9,647 nt of DNA from Endomicrobium sp. (GTDB lineage: Bacteria; Elusimicrobiota; Endomicrobiia; Endomicrobiales; Endomicrobiaceae), in the NCBI GenBank assembly GCA_031273645.1, contig JAISRM010000240.1, positions 1 through 9,647 of the forward strand, given 5' to 3'. A program made the position numbers and the translations under genes. This document shows, one piece after another, positions 4,881-9,647 of this stretch (position 1 is the first letter of the stretch; every line of letters begins with the position of its first letter). Under the pieces are notes generated by a model that was not told the origin of the DNA, did not search any database, and was given only the letters and a program-made list of their open reading frames with translations.

Positions 4881-5816
4881 TTAAATTTCGGCAAATAAAG
4901 GCGTTGAAAGGTATCTTTCTCCGGTATCCGGAAGTATTATCACTATTTTTTTGCCCTCGTTTTCCGGACGTTTTGCTATCAGAGTAGCCGCATAAAGCGC
5001 GGCTCCCGAAGAAATTCCGACGAGCAATCCTTCGTCTTTTGCAACGGCTTTGCCGGTTTTAAAAGCGTCGTCGTTTGATACAGGAATTATTTCGTCGTAT
5101 ATTTTCGTATTTAAAGTATCGGGAACAAAACCGGCGCCTATTCCCTGAATTTTATGAGGGCCGGGAGTTCCTTTGGATAAAACAGGGGAATCCGCCGGTT
5201 CGACGGCTATAATTTTTATAGACGGATTCTTTGATTTTAGATATTCTCCTGCGCCGCTTATCGTTCCGCCCGTTCCTATTCCGGATATGAGAAAATCAAC
5301 TTTTCCGTCGGTATCTTCCCATATTTCAGGGCCGGTAGTCGCTTTGTGTACGGCCGGATTTGCAGGATTGACAAACTGTCCCGGAATAAAAGAACCCGGA
5401 GTTGATTTTGCAAGTTCGTCGGCTTTTGCTATCGCTCCTTTCATTCCCTTTGCTCCCTCAGTAAGAACAAGTTCTGCTCCGTAAGCTTTTAAAAGATTTC
5501 TGCGTTCAATGCTCATCGTCTCGGGCATCGTAAGAATAATTTTATATCCGCGCGAAGCCGCCACGGAAGCAAGACCGATTCCGGTATTTCCGCTCGTGGG
5601 TTCAATTATAACTGAATCTTTTTTTAGAAGACCTTTTTCTTCAGCGTCGTCTATCATAGCTTTCGCTATTCTGTCTTTTACGCTTCCGGCAGGGTTAAAA
5701 TATTCAAGTTTTCCTATCAATTCCGCTTTAACGTCATTTCTTTTTTCATAATTGCCAAGCCTTAACAAAGGCGTTTTCCCGATTAGATCCGTAAGTTTTT
5801 CATAAACTTTGGCCAT
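4881..5816 (-). CDS. cysK: Cysteine synthase A (O-acetylserine sulfhydrylase)
   Basis: A 311-residue cytosolic fold-type II PLP enzyme of full CysK length that makes cysteine from O-acetylserine and sulfide. NPAGSVKDR (41-49) supplies the Schiff-base Lys47. TSGNTG (74-79) is the substrate carboxylate loop. GTGGT (181-185) binds the PLP phosphate. GISSGAA (267-273) contains the Ser (269 or 270) near the pyridine nitrogen, and PDTGERYLST (296-305) is the conserved C-terminal block. AGGGGG (5823-5828) lies six bases before the ATG. It is monocistronic: its own promoter lies at 5884-5912 and a strong terminator at 4828-4867. It is divergent from a CymR-like regulator; in Firmicutes CysK binds CymR and acts as its cysteine-status co-factor, so the pairing here may be functional. 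No serine acetyltransferase gene is in the window. Confidence 0.96.
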   Translation of the reverse strand: MAKVYEKLTDLIGKTPLLRLGNYEKRNDVKAELIGKLEYFNPAGSVKDRIAKAMIDDAEEKGLLKKDSVIIEPTSGNTGIGLASVAASRGYKIILTMPETMSIERRNLLKAYGAELVLTEGAKGMKGAIAKADELAKSTPGSFIPGQFVNPANPAVHKATTGPEIWEDTDGKVDFLISGIGTGGTISGAGEYLKSKNPSIKIIAVEPADSPVLSKGTPGPHKIQGIGAGFVPDTLNTKIYDEIIPVSNDDAFKTGKAVAKDEGLLVGISSGAALYAATLIAKRPENEGKKIVIILPDTGERYLSTPLFAEI

Positions 5817-5862
5817 AAAATTCCCCCTGTAAAAAATATTAGTTTTCTTCTTTTCTTAAATA

Positions 5863-5879
5863 CATATATGAAAACTATG
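5863..5879. promoter_or_regulatory. Candidate operator at the cysK start site
   Basis: CATATATGAAAACTATG has CATA and TATG as inverted half sites nine bases apart. It lies four bases downstream of the cysK -10 box, over the predicted start site (about 5877), a position typical for repression. Fourteen of 17 positions equal 4736-4752 at the nitrogenase-like promoter. Confidence 0.5.
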
Positions 5880-5883
5880 GTTT

Positions 5884-5912
5884 AATATATAATATTATTA
5901 AATTTTTGTCAA
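5884..5912 (-). promoter_or_regulatory. Sigma-70 promoter of cysK
   Basis: On the minus strand a perfect TTGACA (5907-5912) is followed after 17 bases by TATATT (5884-5889). The predicted start is near 5877, giving a leader of about 60 bases. It is back to back with the regulator's promoter, with 22 bases between the two -35 boxes. Confidence 0.75.
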
Positions 5913-5924
5913 TACCTATTTTAT

Positions 5925-5952
5925 CAATATGAATTTGACTTTTATCATATTG
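5925..5952. promoter_or_regulatory. Inverted repeat around the -35 box of the Rrf2 gene
   Basis: CAATATGA (5925-5932) and TCATATTG (5945-5952) are perfect reverse complements with 12 bases between, enclosing the -35 box TTGACT. Lying between the divergent promoters, it could be bound by the regulator or another factor. Confidence 0.5.
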
Positions 5953-5963
5953 CTATGTAAAAT
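5935..5963 (+). promoter_or_regulatory. Sigma-70 promoter of the Rrf2 regulator gene
   Basis: TTGACT (5935-5940) and TAAAAT (5958-5963) are separated by 17 bases. The predicted start is near 5970, giving a leader of about 40 bases with AGGGG (5998-6002) seven bases before the ATG at 6010. Confidence 0.7.
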
Positions 5964-5974
5964 ATTAACATAGC
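5952..5974. promoter_or_regulatory. Inverted repeat over the -10 box of the Rrf2 gene
   Basis: GCTATGT (5952-5958) and ACATAGC (5968-5974) are perfect reverse complements with nine bases between, covering the -10 box TAAAAT and the predicted start. The position suits autorepression. The half-site core TATG/CATA recurs, in the opposite order, in the motifs at 5863-5879 and 4736-4752. Confidence 0.55.
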
Positions 5975-6009
5975 TGCAATATATAATGTTTTAAAACAGG
6001 GGTATAAAA

Positions 6010-6456
6010 ATGAGGATATCGGCAAAAGCAAGGTATGGTTTAGCGGCAATGATAAGCATTGCCCAAAAATATAATACCGGAGAAATAACGACGGTCATAA
6101 GTCTTTCCGAAAAATTAAAAATATCAAAAATATACCTTGAACAAGTTTTTTCCCTCTTAAAAAGAGCCGATTTGGTAAATTCAACAAAGGGTTCTCAGGG
6201 CGGATACCAGCTTGCGGCGGCGCCCAAAGAAATAACAGCGTTTGATATTTTGTCATCGATAGAAGCGGCTTTATTTGAAAAAACTTCAGAGACTATTTCG
6301 CAAAAAAATCATGCCATAGAAAAAACCATGCAGGATACGGTTTTTAAAAAGCTCGATGAAAACGTTGAAAACACTCTTAAAAGCATAACTCTTGCAGAGT
6401 TGGTAAATGAAACCGAAAAGAATTCTTCAGAAGACGGATATATGTTTTATCTATAA
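6010..6456 (+). CDS. Rrf2-family transcription regulator, CymR-like
   Basis: A 148-residue dimeric DNA-binding regulator. The N-terminus MRISAKARYGLAAMI is typical of Rrf2 proteins. A winged helix-turn-helix covers about residues 28-70 (SLSEKLKISKIYLEQVF, then the wing GSQGGYQLA at 61-69), and a dimerisation helix follows. There is no cysteine at all, so the Fe-S ligands of IscR and NsrR are absent. The C-terminus GYMFYL closely resembles the YMFYI end of Bacillus CymR, the cysteine-metabolism repressor that works with CysK. It is divergent from cysK with overlapping control sequences and is followed after 56 bases by a C-S lyase gene. Likely targets are cysK, itself and the nitrogenase-like operon. 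Family is certain; the CymR-type role is well supported by context but not shown. Confidence 0.9.
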   Translation: MRISAKARYGLAAMISIAQKYNTGEITTVISLSEKLKISKIYLEQVFSLLKRADLVNSTKGSQGGYQLAAAPKEITAFDILSSIEAALFEKTSETISQKNHAIEKTMQDTVFKKLDENVENTLKSITLAELVNETEKNSSEDGYMFYL

Positions 6457-6512
6457 ACGCCGTAAATCAAAAACTCGCAGCGCTAAAAAACAAAATCTTT
6501 TCCATTTAATAT

Positions 6513-7685
6513 ATGTATAACTTCAATAAAATAATTGACCGCAAAAACACGGACTCTTTAAAATACGACTGCGCAAAAAAATACGGTTTTCCGCCGGACG
6601 TTATTCCTTTGTGGGTTGCCGATATGGACTTTCAAACGCCTCCGCAGGTAGTAAAAGCTCTTAAAAAATGCGCGCGGCATGCGATTTTCGGATACAGCGA
6701 GCCCGACGACGCTTATTATGCCACCGTACAAAACTGGTTTTTAAAAAGATTCGCGTTTAAATCGCAGAGAGAATGGATCGTCAAAACCGCCGGAATAGTT
6801 TTTTCTCTGGCGGCTTCAATCAAGGCTTTTACAAAACCCGGAGACGCTGTTTTAATCCAAACTCCCGTCTATCATCCTTTTCATTCATTAATTACGATGA
6901 ACAAAAGAAAGCTCGTAAAAAATTCCCTTATTAATTCAAACGGCGCCTATTCAATAGACTTTGACGATTTTGAAAAGAAAATAGTAGAAAATAAAGTTAA
7001 ATTGTTTTTATTGTGCAGCCCTCACAATCCCGTAGGAAGAGTCTGGACGAAACAAGAGCTGAAAAAAATGGCGGATATTTGCCTTAAACGCGGCGTTTTG
7101 GTAATGTCGGACGAAATTCACTGCGACTTTATTTATAAAGGTTTTAAGCATACGGTTTTTGCAAATCTGGGAGAAAAACATCTTAAAAACTGCGCAATTT
7201 TTACCGCCCCCAGCAAAACTTTTAATTTAGCCGGACTTCAGGCTTCAAACGTTTTTATTGCAGATGAAATTTTAAGAAATAAATTTAAAACGGAATTAGA
7301 AAAAACCGGTTACGAACAATTAAACGTTATGGGGCTTACCGCATGCCGCGCCGCATACAAATACGGACACAGCTGGGTTAGAGAATTAAACGCTTATCTT
7401 GAAAAAAATCTCGACTATATAAAAAAATATTTAAAAGCAAATATCCCTCAAATTAAACTTACCGATCCGCAAGGCACTTATTTAATATGGCTTGATTTTA
7501 ACGCTTTAGGATTAGGACAAAACGGCTTGCGCAGGTTGACCGTTGACAAAGCGGGACTTTGGCTTAGCAACGGAAAAATATTCGGCGCGGAAGGCAGAGG
7601 TTTTTTCAGAATGAACATAGCCTGCCCTCTTAGAACTATAAAGACCGCGCTTGAAAGATTAAAAACGGCAATAGACGCAAAATAA
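6513..7685 (+). CDS. MalY/PatB-family PLP C-S lyase (cystathionine beta-lyase-like aminotransferase fold)
   Basis: A 390-residue fold-type I PLP enzyme of standard MalY/PatB length. Motifs in order are IPLWVADMDFQTPP (31-44), HAIFGYSEP (56-64), CSPHNPVGRVW (168-178, Asn172), SDEIHCDF (199-206, Asp200), TAPSKTFNLAGLQ (231-243) with the Schiff-base Lys235, and FFRMNIACP (364-372) with substrate-binding Arg366. The family cleaves cystathionine, cysteine or S-alkyl cysteines at the beta carbon, giving homocysteine, sulfide or thiols plus pyruvate and ammonia. It would complete trans-sulfuration with the PLP enzyme at 152-1339 if that is a cystathionine gamma-synthase. It probably shares the transcript of the Rrf2 gene 56 bases upstream. 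No clear Shine-Dalgarno precedes the ATG; the start is supported by the family N-terminus. An aminotransferase role is a weaker alternative. Confidence 0.9.
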   Translation: MYNFNKIIDRKNTDSLKYDCAKKYGFPPDVIPLWVADMDFQTPPQVVKALKKCARHAIFGYSEPDDAYYATVQNWFLKRFAFKSQREWIVKTAGIVFSLAASIKAFTKPGDAVLIQTPVYHPFHSLITMNKRKLVKNSLINSNGAYSIDFDDFEKKIVENKVKLFLLCSPHNPVGRVWTKQELKKMADICLKRGVLVMSDEIHCDFIYKGFKHTVFANLGEKHLKNCAIFTAPSKTFNLAGLQASNVFIADEILRNKFKTELEKTGYEQLNVMGLTACRAAYKYGHSWVRELNAYLEKNLDYIKKYLKANIPQIKLTDPQGTYLIWLDFNALGLGQNGLRRLTVDKAGLWLSNGKIFGAEGRGFFRMNIACPLRTIKTALERLKTAIDAK

Positions 7686-7703
7686 TCTTATACGTCAATT
7701 TTA

Positions 7704-7734
7704 TTGTTAACGCATTGTTATTTAAAGCTATACT
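7704..7734 (+). promoter_or_regulatory. Possible promoter of the M6 peptidase gene, giving a leaderless mRNA
   Basis: TATACT (7729-7734) stands six bases before the ATG at 7741, with TTGTTA (7704-7709) 19 bases upstream as a poor -35. Transcription would start at or next to the ATG, and no Shine-Dalgarno is present. Spacing is longer than ideal, so this is tentative. Confidence 0.35.
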
Positions 7735-7740
7735 AAAACT

Positions 7741-9647
7741 ATGAGACAACTCCTTAGAAAAATTATCCTTGCTCTATTTGCCATTATGTGCGCGCGCGGC
7801 ATTATTTTTGCCGTTTCGGCAAACCCCGAGCCTTTTTCATACATCCAGCCCGACGGAACAAAAATAACGCTCAATGTCCGCGGCGACGAATTTTATAATT
7901 GGACAGAAGACAAAGACGGCTACAGCGTTATACGAGACGCAAATACGCGCCAATGGCATTATGCCCGCCTTGCAAACGACGGCTCGCTTGAGCAAACTTC
8001 ATACGTCGTCGGTAAAGATTCGCCTTTAAGTTTGGGAGTTAGAAAACATCTAAAAAGATCCGACTTTAAAACAATCGAACAGTCAAAAAGACTTTCCATG
8101 CATAAGGAAAACAATGCCGATAAAGTAAAGCAAAAAATTCAATCGATCGCCGCGCAAAATTATGCTCAGGAAAAATCAGCTCAAAGATCTGCGCTTCAAA
8201 AAACCCCGTCTCAAATAACATATAAACATCTCGTTATCTTAGTGGCTTTTTCTGATAAACCTTTCAGATTGACAAATCCTAAACAGGCTTTTGAAAATTT
8301 TTTCAATCAAACGGGCTATAATACCGACGGCGCAGTAGGCTCCGTAAAAGATTTTTATGATAAAACTTCTTATGGGACTCTCAATGTTGAAAGCATTGTA
8401 ACCGATATAGTAACGGTGAGCAGCCCGTCGGCGTATTACGCCGGAAGCAGCGGCACGCAATACCCGCGCGAAATGGTAAGGGAAGCGCTGACTAAGTTAA
8501 ACTCTTCCTCTTTTAACTTTAAACAGTTTGACGACGACGGAGACAGAGCGGTTGATTTTATCACCGTTATACATTCGGGCGGCGGAATGGAAAGCGGAGT
8601 CTCCGGCGCAATATGGTCGCACAAATGGAATGTCTCGCCGACTTTTACAACTTGGGACGGCGTGAGAATATCCATATACAATACGATTCCTGAACTAAGA
8701 GGAAGTAATGAAAATGCCGGACTTATAACAAGAATAGGAGTTTCTTGTCATGAACTCGGACATGCAATGCTTGGTCTGCCGGATTTATACGATACTACCG
8801 GCGCAAGCGAAGGCGTGGGAAATTTTTGCCTCATGGGCGGCGGCAGCTGGAACGGCGGCGACGGGAAATCTCCGTCGCTGTTAAGCGCATGGAGCAAAAA
8901 AACATCAGGGTTTATAACTCCTATAGCAATAACTTCAAGCGGATATTATTCCATAGGAACCGCCGCAAACAGCGATAATGTTTTTTTCAAGTTCAGCGGT
9001 TCGTCGTTTAATTCCAAAGAATACTTCTTAATTGAAAACAGATACGGCGCAAGTTTTGACGCGGGTCTTCCGGGTCCAAACAGGGGAATTTTAATTTGGC
9101 ATATTGACGACAACAAATATGACAACGACACGGCTTCTCATTATTTGGTAGATCTTGAAGAAGCAGACGGTTCTAATGAACTTTCAAACGGAAATACTAC
9201 GCGCGGAAGAGACAGCTTTTATTTTCGCTCCGGAAACAAAACGGTTTTTAACAGTTCTTCAAACCCAAACAACAAAAATTACAGCGGTACGCCCGCAGAC
9301 GTTGACATTTCGTCAATCTCGTCGGCGGGACAAACTATGAGTTTCTACGCTTATGTTGCAGGCTCTATGGAAATAACTTCCTTATCAACAACATTTGGCG
9401 AAGCGGGTACAAATGTAAGCTTTTCAGTTCTTGGAAATAATTTCCGCGCCGGCGCGCAGGCTGCGCTTGAAAAAGGCGGTTCTGTTATCAACGCTTCCGT
9501 TTCTTTTGTCAGCTCTTTGAGGCTTGACGTTTCCGTTCAAATCCCTTCAAACGCTTCAACGGGAAATTGGGATTTAGTTATTACGGATATAGACGATAAT
9601 ACCGTCAGAGCCGACGAAATTTTCACTATTGAAACTATAGGCGAACT
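7741..9647 (+). CDS. Secreted M6-family metallopeptidase (immune inhibitor A type), 3' end beyond window
   Basis: An open frame of 635 codons without a stop, cut by the window end. Residues 1-29 look like a signal peptide: RQLLRK, a hydrophobic stretch, then AVSA before NPEP, so peptidase I cleavage near Ala28. A propeptide follows (about 30-155), with the M6-typical YIQPDGTKITLNVRGDEF. The catalytic domain starts around HLVILVAFSD (163-172). DDDGDRAVDFITVIHSGGG (264-282) and IWSHKW (291-296) are family motifs. HELGHAMLGLPDLYD (337-351) carries the zinc ligands His337 and His341, catalytic Glu338 and a probable third ligand Asp348; CLMGGGSW (363-370) is the Met-turn region. From about 543 on, an IPT/TIG-like beta module begins (ITSLSTTFGEAGTNVSF). 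Three residues separate HEXXH from the Gly of the zinc motif, against two in the InhA form. It likely degrades extracellular protein and has no evident link to the sulfur genes. The start lacks a Shine-Dalgarno but gives a sensible signal peptide. Confidence 0.9.
   Translation, partial: MRQLLRKIILALFAIMCARGIIFAVSANPEPFSYIQPDGTKITLNVRGDEFYNWTEDKDGYSVIRDANTRQWHYARLANDGSLEQTSYVVGKDSPLSLGVRKHLKRSDFKTIEQSKRLSMHKENNADKVKQKIQSIAAQNYAQEKSAQRSALQKTPSQITYKHLVILVAFSDKPFRLTNPKQAFENFFNQTGYNTDGAVGSVKDFYDKTSYGTLNVESIVTDIVTVSSPSAYYAGSSGTQYPREMVREALTKLNSSSFNFKQFDDDGDRAVDFITVIHSGGGMESGVSGAIWSHKWNVSPTFTTWDGVRISIYNTIPELRGSNENAGLITRIGVSCHELGHAMLGLPDLYDTTGASEGVGNFCLMGGGSWNGGDGKSPSLLSAWSKKTSGFITPIAITSSGYYSIGTAANSDNVFFKFSGSSFNSKEYFLIENRYGASFDAGLPGPNRGILIWHIDDNKYDNDTASHYLVDLEEADGSNELSNGNTTRGRDSFYFRSGNKTVFNSSSNPNNKNYSGTPADVDISSISSAGQTMSFYAYVAGSMEITSLSTTFGEAGTNVSFSVLGNNFRAGAQAALEKGGSVINASVSFVSSLRLDVSVQIPSNASTGNWDLVITDIDDNTVRADEIFTIETIGE

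Noticed and set aside
8239..9340. Several short frames opposite or within the M6 peptidase
   Set aside because: The 635-codon frame from 7741 is continuous and carries all M6 motifs, so these are shadows.

Overview
Organism. The window is an AT-rich bacterial chromosome segment with tight gene spacing, no phage or transposase genes, and Shine-Dalgarno sites mostly of the AGGGG type. It carries group IV-type nitrogenase-like proteins, an M6 peptidase followed by an IPT/TIG-like module, and a CymR-type Rrf2 regulator. Together these best suggest an anaerobe. My guess is Elusimicrobiota (Endomicrobium-like), but this rests on remembered protein style and no database check, so confidence is moderate to low. 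A Clostridia-like or other anaerobic lineage is not excluded.

Layout. Four genes lie on the minus strand, read from right to left. First is cysK (5816-4881), closed by a strong intrinsic terminator (4828-4867). Next comes an operon with its own promoter (4745-4773) and a roughly 275-nt untranslated leader: a nitrogenase component 1 alpha-like gene (4462-2978), a beta-like gene (2685-1351), and a trans-sulfuration PLP enzyme (1339-152) whose ribosome binding site overlaps the beta-like stop codon. Three genes lie on the plus strand: a CymR-like Rrf2 repressor (6010-6456) divergent from cysK, a MalY/PatB-type C-S lyase (6513-7685), and a secreted M6 metallopeptidase (from 7741) cut by the window end. 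Small REP-like palindromes and GAA-loop hairpins fill 1-151 and the alpha/beta gap at 2686-2977.

How it fits together. Except for the peptidase, every gene points to sulfur amino acid metabolism: cysteine synthesis (CysK), trans-sulfuration or sulfhydrylation (152-1339), beta-lyase (MalY/PatB) and a cysteine-type regulator. The nitrogenase-like DK pair sits in the middle and is translationally coupled to the sulfur enzyme. A 17-bp motif, CATATATGAA-n3-TATG, lies at the start site of cysK and over the -10 of the nitrogenase-like operon, suggesting co-regulation. The alpha-like protein keeps the P-cluster cysteines and the cofactor cysteine but appears to lack the His442 equivalent, and the window has no nifH, nifB, nifE or nifN. 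The most interesting reading is a nitrogenase-like reductase in sulfur salvage, by analogy with methylthio-alkane reductase, which frees a thiol for the adjacent PLP enzyme. A diazotrophic group IV nitrogenase or a NifEN-like scaffold remain alternatives.
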